64,000 nt of DNA, from assembly GCA_935421135.1 (NCBI GenBank), contig OW285191.1:13023700-13087699 (forward strand), written 5' to 3'. The translations under genes were made by a program, and so were the position numbers. Source of the DNA: Bugulina stolonifera. Lineage: Eukaryota; Bryozoa; Gymnolaemata; Cheilostomatida; Bugulidae. This document shows positions 20,232-35,700 of this stretch, piece after piece; position 1 is the first letter of the stretch; every line of letters begins with the position of its first letter. The notes under the pieces are model-generated. The model saw nothing but the letters and a program-made list of their open reading frames with translations. It did not search any database and was not told the DNA's origin.

Positions 20232-23200
20232 TTACATGAAGTTGGCATACTCGGCAAAGGAGTCCGTGTAGCTTTTCAGAACTTTATAGAGGAATGCATA
20301 TTCATCCTACAAAAGTCCCAAAGCTGGTAGGAAACTGACCATATAGTCATATATATATATATAATGTGTGCAAACAATATTAATACATGTACAGTCGGGG
20401 CTACTGTAAGAACACCCCCACCCCCATTACTGCTTTAGCCATCTGATGAAAAAAGAATGTATTTTCAACATGCTTTACACATTACATGGGGTGGGGTGTT
20501 AACACTTTTGGACACGAAAATACATGCATATGTTGTGCAATATATTGTTGTAGCTAGCAATTGTGATAGAAGCCCTTTGAATGAAAAGTAACATGAATTC
20601 ATCCAACACTTTAATATAACAACGTCAAGCATTCATGGTGTAAGATGCATGTTAATTTGGTTTCCATTGTAAAGTGAAGCTTGTAAGAACAAAAAATTAC
20701 CAGTAAATAATAACTAACATATTACCTTCTGACTGAAACATACTACATGCATATCATGCAACCGTGTGATTATAGCATACTTACTATAGACGATATGAAC
20801 TGAGGTCTTCTGATTTTGGCCATAGCTGTTGGACCGTAAATGTTGACGTCTTGTTCACTCTTCAACTTCTCAATGGCATTGGATGCACAAATAAATAGTC
20901 CACATCTGGTAGTACCATTCCTGAAGAATATAGCAACCATGAAGACAATATTTTGTTCTAAAATGTACATGTACATGCACATGCACATGCACATGCACAT
21001 GCACATGCACATGCACATGCACATGCACATGCACATGCACATGCACATGCACATGCACATGCACATGCACATGCACATGCACATGCACATGCACATGTAC
21101 ATGTACATATAATTCAAGGTACATGTTAGGTTTGTACTGCAAGTCAATACAAAGTGCAAGCTGAGAGCTATAACAAGATGTACATTGAAAGAAAGTCCAG
21201 TCATGTAGAAATAATGACAATTCATCACAAAATAAAGTGAAATCCTTACAAGCATGTGACACAAATCTTTGCTGGATTGATTCTCTTCTGCAACTCCTCT
21301 ACTGCTCCACAGAGAGCCAGTAACACTTCTGGAGATGGGAATGTCTGGGATCCTTCATTCCACGCTTTGAGTCGGATAACATGGACTGATTTCTCTTCCT
21401 ATTACAATGTACAGATAATCATTATTGTCAAGGTCACTATTGAAGGTAGGGTTATTATTGAGGCAACGTTGCATATTTACCACTGAAAGGAAACCAATGC
21501 TAGCGACATTTATCAGTTTTATAACCATACATTCTATGTGCACAAGTCCTAAACTGATTTGCAGGTGAAAGTGCACTACACAATAATTCACCGCATAATC
21601 CTACATGTAGCATACACTCTGAACCAAAATAAATCGATTAAAATCAATTACTAGAAGAGTTGTCGGAGTCAATCTCGGAGTCAGTCTCGGGCTGTGTGGA
21701 TATACTAGTACTCACATGTACATATACAGTATATGATACACGTTGTATAGTTTCAGAGTTATTCCTCATGGACTTGAAGTTATTCAGGTAAAAAACAATT
21801 CTGCAAATGAAATTTTTCTTTCTACACGAATAAACTATCCTTGCATGGAAGTGAAACTCACCGAGCCAGTCTGGACTTTCAATGGGATTGTCTCAATAGA
21901 TCTGCTCTCCTCTGAACCACCTCTGATTAGAGAGTGCATGGATGTGGAGAGAGTAGCCATGTCATTCATCGGGTAGAAAGGCATCTGCATTAAATACGTG
22001 AATCATTCATAACATCATTTATGCTTGTTTTAATGATGAAACAGTTAAAGTGAAAGTCAAAAATTTCTGGGAAAAAGTTGCCCGTTCACACTATGCGTCT
22101 TTTGATCCATTTTGACACAGAGGTTGGCTCTGGTCAAATTTGCACTGCTCCATGTATTGCAGCATCAGTTCATAGCAGCTGCTCATGGTTTGAGCTGCTA
22201 AACTGCGCTACCATGGACCAGGTGCATGCCAACCAATGATTGGCTAACAAGTATTTCCGGTAATTGAAAGCAGGATTCAGCAGCATATTAGACCACCTAA
22301 AATTGGTCACATATTTTTTGAGATTTTCATGAAACAGAAAATGTCAGCAGCAGAAGTTGATTCCATTAAAAATCAGAAATTAGAAATGTACACAATAAAA
22401 TGGTTGTACTATCATTTGCAATCCAGTAAAGATCCATGCATTGACTGCATCTAAGAGGTAGTCTACAAAATTAATACTCGAGTTATCCTGAGAGTTTGTA
22501 AAACTGCCATATATCATACCTCTGTGGACTCCAGTTGAACTATGATACCGATATTCTGCTCAATGACAAGCTGCCAGAAGTCAGTAATGGTGTTAGAAAG
22601 TGGAAGCTGGGTGGCAATCCATTGGTTCTTTTGGGTGTAGGACTACAGTATGCATTTTAAGACTAGAAAATGTGATGCTTAAAATGGCACATAACAGCAA
22701 GCAGCTGCACACATGGTCTTTATTAGTGTGAAATATTGGCTGAGCTATAGCAATTCTCAGCTTGATTATTCTTGCTCTAGTAATGCAGAGGACCAACTGC
22801 TTACAGATAACTATTGTTTACTCTCATTGCTTCCAAATAGCATGTCAAACCAGCAGTTGAACGCAGACCGGCCGTGTTCTAACTAACAATAATATACTAT
22901 ATACACTCATAGGAAGCATATCAGAATTCGGCAATTGAAAGCAGGCTTTTGAATGTACTTCCAAGAAAATTGTAGGCAAAAATTTTTTTGTAAAATACTT
23001 ACATCCACAAGGACTGCATTGATATATATCCCTTTGGCCTTAGAGAGGTAGGGCATGTATTTGTTGCCTGTAAAATGTCAAGCTAAGCTATAGTAAATAG
23101 TAGATACAGGTATAACACTGCAATGGGTGTATAAATGCAGATGATGCTGTCAAATATAAGTAAGTGTATAGTTACATGTATTTTTTTGAGACAAGCTAAC

Positions 23201-23799
23201 ATGACAGCGCAGCCTGGTTGTGCCAGAGCACTAACACATTACCACTTACTGTGTGTGCATACATCATATTACATGTTACATGATGTATTCTTGATATCAA
23301 AGTGATATAAAAGCCCACAAGAAACGTTTGCAGTCACAAAAAACTGATTCGTAAGGGAGTCATGGTCTGTATCCACCACCACAGTGAGGTGAGCACACAG
23401 CACTGCATTGAAGAATATGGGCTCGAGACTGGATCCCTTTGTACTCTGCATATCCTTGTGTACCCTTACTTCTAATACTGGCACTACACCAGAAATGGAA
23501 CATTATCACCATGTTTGAATAATATACTGTCTACTGTAGACAATGTATCATTCACACAATGAACATAAACAAGTTGTAGAGACACGAAACACAATAATAA
23601 AGCCACATTTTTGCTGTAGTGCCATCATCAGAAGTGACGGTACACGAGGTTATACAGAGTACACTGGCAGCCATCTTCAGAAAGCTACTACAGTAAACTT
23701 ACAAGGCAGAAAGTCAGGAAATCTGTTCTTAGCCGCATGGCCATCTTCTTGAGCAATGGAGTAGCTGAAACTCATAGCTGCTAGCCTTCTCTCCAGATG
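20232..23799 (-). CDS. M1 phosphatase domain D2 (probably inactive) and stop
   Basis: Exons 23703-23799, 23003-23067, 22520-22642, 21862-21984, 21250-21398, 20785-20920 and 20232-20306, ending at TAA 20234-20232. Family features: NKYMPYLSKAKGIYINAVL, QWIATQLPLSNTITDFWQLV, KAWNEGSQTFPSPE and the P-loop equivalent TCLNGTTRCG. The cysteine and the arginine six positions on remain. The preceding histidine is threonine and the GxGRTG pattern is lost, and the WPD aspartate position reads WNE. RPTP D2 domains are commonly inactive regulators, and this one fits that role. Confidence 0.88.
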
Positions 23800-26700
23800 C
23801 TGTCATGCAAAAATGATTAAAAGTAATTAGTCAATAAAAGATAATTCTCTTCTTTATTTTACAACCATCTGCTTGTTTAGTAGACAAAATGATGGTTTGT
23901 GTCAAAATATAGCAAATGCTATGTGAGCCTTATAAATTACATTCAGACATTCCATCTTACAAGCATTTACATGTACACTGCACATTTTATTCTAGATAAA
24001 ATTCACCTCAGTAATATGGAGCTGGCTGAAAACACTCGCAGAAATTCAAATTTAGGAACACCTTTTGTGTACACATGTATAGATATATAAATTTTCTGTC
24101 ATGCAGGTTGCTATGCTATTGTGCCATGCAAAATTAAGCAATCTAATGTATACATCATGTACAAGACAACATTCTAGCAATTGGCTGTTTACAGCTAGAG
24201 TGAACATAAGTCAACAACCTAATGCAACAGTTGGCAATTAATACTACTCACCTGGTATTCGATGACTATGCTGTTAGCCTGATTACGTGACCGTCCTTGT
24301 TCGTGAGAGCAAAGCTTGGTTTGCAGCTCAGAAGGGGAGCATTTGAAACTGTCTACAGCCAGGGATTCAGCAAGAACTTTATGCAGAAACATATATTGAT
24401 CCTAAAAGAATACATGATGTTGTTCTAAGCCCATACCGAGGTCTGCATGGTGAAATAGAGCACCTGCATGGGGTTAATACAGTGTGTTGTCTGCATGGGG
24501 AGCTGATGAATAACATACACATCATGTGCACCAAAATCTCCTCCTCAGCTGATGAGGAAATCATCTTGGGATTAATTTGAGCTATGAAAATAATCTACAA
24601 TGTGCCGTGTGTAGTAAACCTACATGACATACATACACAAGTGATAGCTATAAATTGACTAACAACTATGATAGTGAGGCATGTGCAACCAAACTGTTGT
24701 ATGAACTAATACACATACATATTTATTTAAATAATGCGATCTTACATCTGTTTGCACCATGCAAGGTCTCCTCTTTCTCATTCTTTCAACACAGGCAAAT
24801 ATATCCACAATATTTTCCTTCTTAGCTTGCTGGATCAGGTACTCCAGAGCTATGTATGTCCCAGTTCTACCAACCCCTGCACTGTAAAGTACATTAAATT
24901 GGCAAACATAACCAAATTACATGTGCAGCGCCTTTCATTACCTGGCATTGACCAAGTAAGATGAGTCCAGAATAAGAGTCAGCACCCTAGCAGTTATCAA
25001 ATACTATTATTGGTGGCAAATGGAAAGTTTGTTTAACCCTTAAGCTCATTCTAGCTAGCACTCCAAGATTGATAGCTTCTTTGCAAAAAATGAACTTTGC
25101 ATCATAGTTTTTCAACAAAAAAAACTGTTTATTTAGAAATTGTTTCAATGATGATCGCTTATTGACAAATTAATGTATTCCTGTTGAAATGCAAAAATCA
25201 TATTGGTAAACAAAATACATGCATGAATTCCAATAGTTGAAATCTTTCTGGATATATAAATACTACCAGAAGTCGGTTATGTAAATGCTTTGACTTTCAT
25301 AAAAGCTCTGAAAGCAATAACAAAACTTAGCCACATACGATGAGGCCAAATAATAGCTAGTGGAGTGGTAGAAAATAAAATAACCACATGTAAATACCTG
25401 CAGTGAATAAGCAGCGCTCTGGTAGATCGAGATATGGTAGATTTAACTTGAGTATAAAATGCTATGTAGGATCCCAGGTCATCAGGCACTCCATGGTCAG
25501 GCCAGGAAAGATAGTTGAAGTGAGAAAGGCTTCTAGACTGATCCCCCTAGTAGTCGGATAAACGGTATGAAGCTAAGTTGCACAGCTTCATTGCATTAAT
25601 ATACATGTAAATAGTTTCAATGTCAGAAAAATTTAACAAGCACGCAAAAGATATATTGATTAACTGTAGCAATAACTGTAACATGTTTGGCAATAACGAT
25701 AATGTATGCCTGTAAGATGAAACATGGAAATAGAATGCTCATTAATTGCAGCTTATTGCAAATAAATGGTAAAGCTATGTTATGCTTCGACATGCTGTGC
25801 TTCGCCATGCTGTTTCACCATGCTGTGCTACGCCATGCTATGCTACGCCATGCTGTGCTATGCCATGCTGTTTTACGCCATGCTGTGCTACGCCATGCCG
25901 TGCTATGCCATGTCAGCATTGCCCGACACTCACAAATCACTTAGGGAAAAATCCTATTCGCCGACCAGTGACACCGCACTCAATTTTGGGAAAATTTTGC
26001 TATGTCTGTGTCAGGCTATATAGCCTGACCAGCTGGCTAACTGTGCTTGGCCCAGCATGTATCTGGGAAAGTTGGTTTTAAGCAGTAAAGTACTGTGTTT
26101 CAGTCAATGTGGTTGAGAAAAAGTAAACTGTGTCTATGTTTTAATGTACAATGTAAGTACCTGTATTACTTTTTATCTGTGTTATTTTATGTGTATTAAT
26201 CCAATGTATTTTAATATTGTTTTATGTGTTAACATTGATGTAGTTGGCAAACTTTTAACTTGCATGTGTAAATTTTAGAGCAAGAGGCCAACATTAATTA
26301 CGGTGTGGCACTGGCACTAATAAAGATTGTTTATAAATGTTACACCAGTTGGTTAACAAGGCCTTTCCCCGGTTCCCAATACAATGTCCTACCACTTTTC
26401 TCTTTGAAGTACAGTAGACATACATAAAATTGCCATACCTGCATCTCAAATTTAACCATTATGCATGTAGATGCCATGTACATGTAGGTGTAGCTCACCT
26501 TGGAGATGGTCAGGTGGGTCTGAGTAAAGTCCGCCCATGTTTCCATTGACTTCATGGACACACTGATGTCTCCAAATTTCATTACTGTGTCTTTATCCAA
26601 TGGCCAGTACTGCTCACACTTGTTCTACAGAGAAAATGTCTGTCCAGTGAGACACAATACAGGTACATTGTGACGCCAAACAATTCTTTCATGCTGATAG

Positions 26701-29700
26701 AAGAACTACTGCTTGTTTTACCAAAATGATTAAATTTACATTTTTCAATACAAGCACAGCATTTTTCAGCCAAATAAAACCGGGAAGTGGTAAAAGACAT
26801 GACTGTGACATGAGAGTGTGAAGAGAACTCTAACTAACGTTAGACTACCTATGCTCGGGTGAAGCCAGACAGAAATAAATCTCTTGGTTGGGGGGGAGGG
26901 GGTTGGCGTAAACAAGAGTTCGATTTCTATTGTCAGTAACCTTAGTAAGAGTTGTCTTCTTTTTCTCTCATACCATTTCATTCTCACGTCACGCTCGCGT
27001 CTCTTACCACTACCGTAAAAAACTAATAATAGGCACTATTTAATGAGAGCACATGCATATATGATGTTAGTTTATCCTAGGATATTCGATTTGTCTGTAG
27101 AGGAGCCAGGATTACATTTTACATGCAGAAAAATAATTTCTCTCTGGTTGGTTTTTGAACCCGAGGTCGTTATGGCACAGTAGACAAAACACACTCCTCA
27201 TAATATGGCCACGTTGATATACATGTATACATGGTAGGAGAGAGCTTGGCTGTTTTTCCGTATGTGACGTTATTTTATGCACTGAATTTTCAATTTGACT
27301 TACATACACATGTGCATTCAACTTACCACATACATGTGCATGCGCACACATTATATTAGAATAGTGTACTTTTGAAATCAACAATAATTCAGGTCTACAA
27401 TTTAGTAAATACCCTAACAATTAAACTATATTGCATAATTTAGTTCAACCAGTGTGTAAATTATACCTTTCCATTTTCTATAGCTCTCGTTACCATGACG
27501 ATAGCACTTGGTTGCTCTTGCCATATCATGTACCAAAAGTCATTGATGTTAACAGGGGTTGGACCTACATGTAATAAGAAAAGAAGTGTCGTCTACAGAA
27601 ATTTGTGATTGCACAGGAATAAAACAGCTGCAAATGCTGAGTATGATTATTGGTTAACACTGCTAATATCTTCTTTGAATGATAGCTAAATATGTGACGT
27701 ACCTTGGGCTGCAATATAGGCGTTGTCTTTGCTGTAGCCCTGAAATATGTAATATTGGACCATCAATAAACATGCTGAGCTATTTTATAGGTTATTTCAT
27801 TGTCAACAAAACTAGTATTTAAAAATCTACCAGGGTGATTGAATACAAATGGGGAACTTACAGCAATGTAGGAAGCATTGATGAAGTCACTTCCTTCGTT
27901 CTCTCTGTTCAAGATGACACGATGCTCATCAGCTAAAATCATTGTCAAAGATTACATATACGCCGAGCTAACAGGGTTTTATAATCACTTACCGTAATGT
28001 AAAAAACATGGAGGCCAGTTCATATATTTTGTATATTGTATTATACACAATGCATAAGTAGGCTATTTTTACGTGTGTACTATGAACGTTTAATGTAATG
28101 TCCCACAATGCATGCAAATCTGTTCTACCAGAGAATTGTCATAAGTCAGATTGTGATGACGAGCAATGACGAATAGGAATATAATTACGTGATGTAGAAT
28201 GCCCGCATGTTGTCACATGTTAGAACTTACATGGATACAATCCTTTGTATCTGCATCTACCCTTATTCTCTAGCTTCAGTGCAATGTCCATTTTTGGTCT
28301 TGGCAACTTCTCTAAGTCCTACGATAATTAAGGGAAGGTTAAGAAGTTTACACGGTTGTGATTCGTAACATATAAAACTAAAACTCCTGTCTGCAACACC
28401 ATGGCAAGTTCATATCTGCATTACTACTTAGTAATCATACATGTATGTGAAGTGTATAGTTTCCAAACACAGAAAATAGTAAAATTAAAAATAATGTGGC
28501 TAATTAATTAAATTAAATTGACCAATATTATAATATAATGCACTATGCAATGCTGATGTACATACATGTGGTGTATATTAGCATACAAGTTGAGAGGTAA
28601 ACACCTTATACCAAATACAATGTAATACATGTTACCACTTAAAATCCACAAACCTTGTACTGCTCATAAATATGATCCACATTGTTTCTTACATACATCT
28701 CTAGATCTCTGACCTGTATTACAGTTGTCATCTGTTGAAGATTTTGATACTGCTCTGTAATTATAATAGCAATAAGTAAATATACTCAAATATACACAAC
28801 TTCCCTAATGACTGGTATTCGGTTGTCTATCTTCGTCTCATCATATGACTTTCAAATAGAAAATTGGTTTCATCACGATTTGCTGTCACATGACAGGATG
28901 TAGTCATGAAACATCGTATACATGTAGTTATTTGACATAATGGAATAGCAAAAGGACAATACTGATACCATCACGCATTATATAGTACAGCATGGAGTTC
29001 TGTACAAGATATCTTCCTTAAAATTCATACAAGTTTCCAATAGCTATCTGTATCCCTGAAGATATTTGCCAGGAAATGTCTGCATTTTGTCACACTGTTT
29101 GTATCAGTGCAATGTTAAAGGACTCAGTAATACACCTGTAAAAATAGTTGTCAAAAGAGATACAAATTTTGGATAGATTTGTTGTATCAGATTGAAGTAA
29201 ATAGCTTACCGCCATTACATGGTACAGGAGGAAGTGCGGGCCGTGGTCGAGGAGGTGACGGTGCAGAATTTTTTGATGCTCGTCTTTTACTGCTTCCATC
29301 AGAAGATATGGTAGATAGTTCTGTGTCCTTAGGAGGATGCTTTGCAGTCTCTCTCTTCCTCCTGTAAAGTTGAGTATTGGACAAAACAGTATCAACTTAG
29401 GAGGTATCGTAAGCTATATAACTAAACCTGTGATCTCTCCATATATTATACAGGAGTAATAGCAACATGAAGTAATTATTGCACTTCTCTCTAGCTGATA
29501 CTTTGTGTAACACAAGTCATAGAATAGACTATTCCTAAATGGGACACTGGGTAATGTGACCAAGCTATTTATTGGGGGGGGGGGGGGGCAACCAGCTTGT
29601 CCTGTAGGTGGTACAGCTGACTGGAGAATTTAGTAGAAATGTTGGTTAATGGTTGACTTATGTGCGTAGAACTTTCCCACACCGTTTAGTCTCAACCAGC

Positions 29701-32700
29701 ATCACTTGTAAGACGCAGTAGCCTTTGGTCAGAGTCATCCCAGCAAGAATAACTCCCATGTTCTACGTACATTGTGAGTAGCTGGAAATTTGGCAACAGT
29801 CGTTACAATATTATTATTACCAATCTCCAATAGTGCTTAAAAAGCCAGTATTGATATTTATAGTCATCGAATGACTTAGAACGCATTGACAGTGGAGACT
29901 GGATAGTTTTAAAACATGGCAGAACCATGTAATGATATACACCTTTCTTTGTTGTACAGTTTCTTTGTATTAGCCAGAACTACAAAAGGGCTTACCTTCT
30001 AACGAAGAGTAAGATAACTATTACAGCAATGGCGGCAGCCACACCTCCCACGGTACCTCCTACAATCATCCCAGTGGGTGGCACTGCTGGAGTGGTATTT
30101 GGTTGTTCTTTAACTACCACCTCTGGACCTGTTTATTAAAATAAAAAACAAAGTACATCAAGTTTAATATGTATGGTGTGGGATATATCCTTAGTAGCAA
30201 TAGGAAATGGATGCTTTGTACCTACTTCAGCAGTAGTATAGAGTAAAAAAATGTGTATACAACAAGGGAATGCACCGTTAGCCAATAAAAGACCCATTTA
30301 ACCCAATTCTGTGTTCCTTCTTTAGAGGTTGTCCCTCCTCAAGTACAATGTAAATCAATGCTTTTCTCGGACTCCATATAGCTGCTCCCAGCATAAAAGC
30401 AATACAAACTAGTAGTGTCATACTAGTTAGTGCTGCTTGTTATTCTTGAGCAAAGATTTCACGAATTGGTTGGTAATTTGATGATTTTGGGAGACAACTC
30501 CTCAAGAGAAGCCTCAATTTATGTAGTTACAGGTAATTTCATGTTGCAGGATAACAGTATTTTATATGCCACATGAATGACTGCTCAAATGACCTGACTG
30601 GCAGAAATATAACTAATGACATTACTCTGCTCATACCTGTTAGCGTTATTGGTGTCATGACCTTCACCAAAGGACCCTCCTGCTCCTACAAACAGTTAGT
30701 GAATGGATTTTGCTCTAGTTAGCATGGCTGCAGCAATTGACTTAAATGTATGCTATACATGTCTTTGCGACTTCTTGGATGGACCCGAGTCGCAAATAAA
30801 AATCACAAGATGGTCCTCCGACCTAGGCTAAAAGAGCTATCGGCCTGAGATTTTGCTTAGCCGAACGAAACCATTCCTAGCTGACTTTTTGCGCAACAAT
30901 GAAGATTTTGCTTCTGGCCCAAGTCGGTGTGTTCACGACTCTGTGACGATGTGTGCCAGAAAATGTTTTCGCAAATTGGCTTGGGTCTAAAATTCTGATC
31001 ACGAAGACCACTAACTGTCCAGTTGAGAGCTATTCTCTTAAAGCATTGTTAAAGTAATACTAGTATAATAGTACATACAGGTATATTATGTTACAAGGCT
31101 CTTCTAGAAAGTTGATGGATCTAGCAAGCATATTAGCTACCTTGTATCATATTATTGTATACACACTCCAATACTTTAGTTTGGTGAACAGTGAAAAAAG
31201 CAGACAGGCATAACTTGTGTTTGACAAGAGTATATCATACTAATAGATATTCCTTACCTCAACCTCTACAGCTACTGCTAAGTACAAGTTGTATTTCTTT
31301 TTCTCCACCAGTCGAGCATTGTGATATGAACCATACGTCTTATCGTCACCAACATTGAACACTAATTCATCACCAACTTCTTTCCCTGACAACTCAGCAG
31401 TGACATAACATCCACCTGGAGTTGAACTGGAGACGTTCTTGGGATTCAAAGCAAAGTGTTCATCACATTTATCAGTTTGAGATCTTTTAAACACCGTCTT
31501 TATAGGAGATAGCATGAGTAGGTACCAGCTGAAACAATAAGATTCATTTACCAATGTTACATGTTGCATTGTTATAATTTAATTTACCGTCATTCAAGTA
31601 TAATGTATAACATGAGCTACATGGTGCTTGAAGTTAGTGCCAATTACACATAAAATGTCATTCAGCATGAATGCTTTTTCCATGCTTTTGAAAATGTGCA
31701 GTACATGTAATTATTGTATTGAAAATTTGAATGGCTGTGCAAAAGAAATCATGGCGGTACTAGCACTAACTGTTCCAACCTTGTAGCATAGTGATTGATG
31801 AATGGTGGTGGAACTTTGGTAAGCTTACAAGCCGCTATAAATAAAGCACACCTAAGAAGGCTGTATGCACAATACCACGGACATACTCTGATACGGACAT
31901 ACTCTGATACAGACATACTATGATACAGACATACTATGATACAGACATACTCTGATACGAGGGTCTGCTATTATTGTTATTATTATACATGTGATATACA
32001 AGTGCTGCAGACACATGTGGTTGCGTGCCTTACCTTACGGTTATATCAGGACTAAGGCCTTTTGGTTTTGTAATCTGAACTGGGACACTTCCATCTACTG
32101 GTTCAGAAATCTTTGGTTTGTCTTCAGGTTGTACTACAGTTACAGTTTACAATGTATGATATAGCTTATATTACTAGACATGTGTATTAGCAGGTATGTA
32201 TGATATGGCTTATATTACTAGGCATGTGTATTAGCAGGTATGTGTGATATAGCTTATATTACTAGGCATGCATATTAGCAGGTATGTATGATATAGCTTA
32301 TATTACTAGACATGTGTATTAGCAGGTATGTACCACACATGCATGTACATGTTGACTACGGTGTCCATTGTAAGTACATGATGTACAACAGTAATGCGTT
32401 GGAGAGTGCGCCCACCCAATGTACATACTGCTGGTACAAGAAGAACACTGGCTACTAAACCAGTTACTCTAAATTAAGCTGAATAGAATAGATGAACAGC
32501 GCTGATAGTAGTGAATTTGCCTTGAATCTTAGCAGCACATAGCGCAAACTAAAACAGACGGTTTTAGACTGATCATACAGAATAAATATTATTCAGCTTC
32601 AACTTCTACCAAGGCTAATCAACAATCATTAATTGACTTGTAGACCTATCGATGTACAATGTACATACATGATATATTGCCTGTACCTCATTAGCAGTTA

Positions 32701-35700
32701 TATTTAATTACAGCTGATGGCAAAAGCGCTGCATGTTGTACTATAACACATTTTTGTTAAACTCAAATGTACCAACCTTTAATCTTTGTGCGAGTTGAAT
32801 CATACACTGGAGGGCTGTCACCTGCACCATTTATAGCAACAGCTGAACAAGTAACACGAGTTGCAGAATTGAAGCCACATAATTCTGCTGAACCGTTTTC
32901 GTCTTCAGCAGGAACAGTCTTGTTCATGGAGGATTCAGAACTTATACAATCTAGCTGTAGGATAAAGAAAGACCAAGCAATAATGGCTAGCTCTAGCAAT
33001 TCTTCTTTAACCATATTGTATGAAGTCGGCTAGACTTATGCTCTGTCCCAAATAAATTTAGCTCAGCTTTCATTATTCATAAAGTGTAGAAATTACAACT
33101 ACTGATGCTGTATGAGTGTATAAAATACAAATGATTTTGATCCCAGTTGATTTGACCAGCAATATTCTAATTCGTCTCAAGAGATCGCAAGCTGTAAATA
33201 ATACTGCAGATCTAAAATTGTTCTATAACATCTTAATTGTAAATAAACTACTAAGTGCAATAACAAAAAAGTTTGTAATGTACAAATCATATGATATGCC
33301 AACAGAATTTGCAATCATTTTAGTTTTCTCTGTAATGGAAAGCTGAATCGCACACATGTATACATGTGTATGTATACATGTGTATGTATACATGTGTATG
33401 TATACATACACATGTATACATACATATGCATACATACACATGTATACATACACATGTATACATACACATGCATACATACACATGTATACATACACATGTA
33501 TACATACACATGTATACATACACATGCATACATACACATGTATACATACACATGTATACATACACATGTATACATACACATGTATACATACACATGTATA
33601 CATACACATGTACATTGTATGTATGTAGTAGTGCAAATGCTCTATCTGCTTATTAACATGAAAACGATAAACTGCGAGTATTTTACCTGATAATACTGTA
33701 TAGGACCATTTGTCACAGAAGGCTTTAATGCAGAGATTGTAACACAGCTCTCAGTAGACTCCAGACGTTCAAGTGTGGGAGGCGTTTCAGGCTCTAAAAC
33801 ATACATGCATTTGTACAACTTTAAGCATACCATTGCAGTATTGATAATACTACAAGGTTACCTAAATCTATAATATTACGTCCGATAGATCTCAATAGTA
33901 AAAGTAAATGAGCTTATCAACAATTGGCTACAAGACTTTCTCACAATATTTATCGAATCTAATAGCGAAATTTTTCAATGTTATGGAAAAGTAAGTGTGT
34001 TTTAAGTAGCAGGGTTTCAAGCAGAGAAAGAATTTGGGTTGGGAATGCTTAATATGGGAAACCTTCTAATTTGAGAAAAGCATAAGTATGTTTTGGTGCT
34101 TGGAGATTCAATAAAAAATAAACGTCTCCTTTAAAAACTGTAAATATTGAATAAAATATGAATTTAATTATGGATCAACCCAAATATAATCATGAGTCTG
34201 CGTGAAAACACAAGAAAGACAGCAACAGCATATTATCTAACAGAATCATTTCAAACACCATCCCTTGGGGATCTGCTTCAACAGAGCATGCAGCCAGAAA
34301 TGCTAATAATAATTTTTATTTGCAGATTGTTTCTTTGTGCATGCATTGAGTGTCTTGGAAAATTGTGGCGGTTTCACGCTTCTTACCTTTCTCTGCAGAC
34401 AGAATGGTTTTCCTGACTGCCTGGCTGGTTTTCCTCTCATCATTCACAGCAGTCACTATCACAGCGTAATTGGTGTACGGCTTGAAGTCTAGGTATTCAT
34501 ACTCGCCGGATACATTGACGCTATGGTGCTTGGAGCCATCTTTATCAGCCTCTTTCTCAATAGAGATCGTGTACTCATAAAGGGATCGGCAGTTAGATTT
34601 GGATTCCTACCAGATAATTTCAATGTTCATTATGCATACAGTCAGATGCACATTAAACCTGCACTTGCATCTACATCAGAAGCTAGTTTGCAAGGCTACA
34701 ATAGCTTCATAACAAAATTGTAATGTAATATTAAAACATGCTGTTTAAAGGATTGAATTTGGTACTGGTAGAAAAATCTTTTTCTTGTAATTATATAAGT
34801 GCAATTACCTCGATATCAATTATGATTGCAACTGTTCCATTCTCACCGTCATCTCTAAGTAGACTGGACAGGTTGACCTCTGGCTGAGAAGGGTCTGAAA
34901 TAGAAATATTATTTTCAGCAAATAACAATCTGTCTAAGTAATGCATTGCATTTTGTGTAGCACACGATAGGCTATTCATCACATAACCGTAGGCCATGTT
35001 ACATTAACCATTTAAATTCTCACATTTGCATATCTATAAAATTTGAGACCTCTGCAGTATATATGGGATACAAGATACTATGTGTATGTTATTGGAATAA
35101 CAAAGTGCTAGATGTGTAAATGTGGCTCGGAGCTAGAATTTTACAAAGAAGATCATCCTTAGACTATAATATACATTGTTATTAGATGCATTCTAAATTC
35201 TTGTGGCACAGGTAGTAATAAATACGTGTTGTAGTATATCTTAAGCAGTAAAATTCATCATGCTATCTGCTTAGCTCATCAATACTGAGTTTAAAGCATT
35301 CCCCTCCACTAGAAGTATTATTCAGCTACAGTCACTCATATAACATTTATTCATTGCTGGCAACTGCCTTTTGTACTAAGAAAATACCAGTAGATGCCGA
35401 TTATAGCTGAAACAAACTTGATAGAGCCATAACACATGCACAATTGCTTTTCTGTGTAAAACGTGTTATCTATAGATAATTTTATATCATTTACATTTAC
35501 ATTATATTATTTATTCTTGAACTATGTACCTGCACAGAGAGTGTAGTTGGTATCTTGAGCAACTAAACTACCTCCAGCACTGTTGTTTGCTGTGATTGCA
35601 CAGTTTACTTCTGTATATGGGTCCAAATCACAGATCTCCTTTGAGAGATCCATATTTAGCCCCTTTGTACTGGTCTCATTGTTACAAGTTATCTGAAACA

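Noticed and set aside
20770..21264. MCMCMC- and HVHVHV-rich open frames
   Set aside because: Readings of the ACATGC hexamer; the only real coding parts are M1 exons 20785-20920 and 21250-21398 on either side.
32767..33033. Plus-strand 88-residue frame
   Set aside because: It is the antisense shadow of M1 exon 32777-32954.
33223..33690. Cysteine- and tyrosine-rich repeat proteins on both strands
   Set aside because: Readings of the 14-bp minisatellite.
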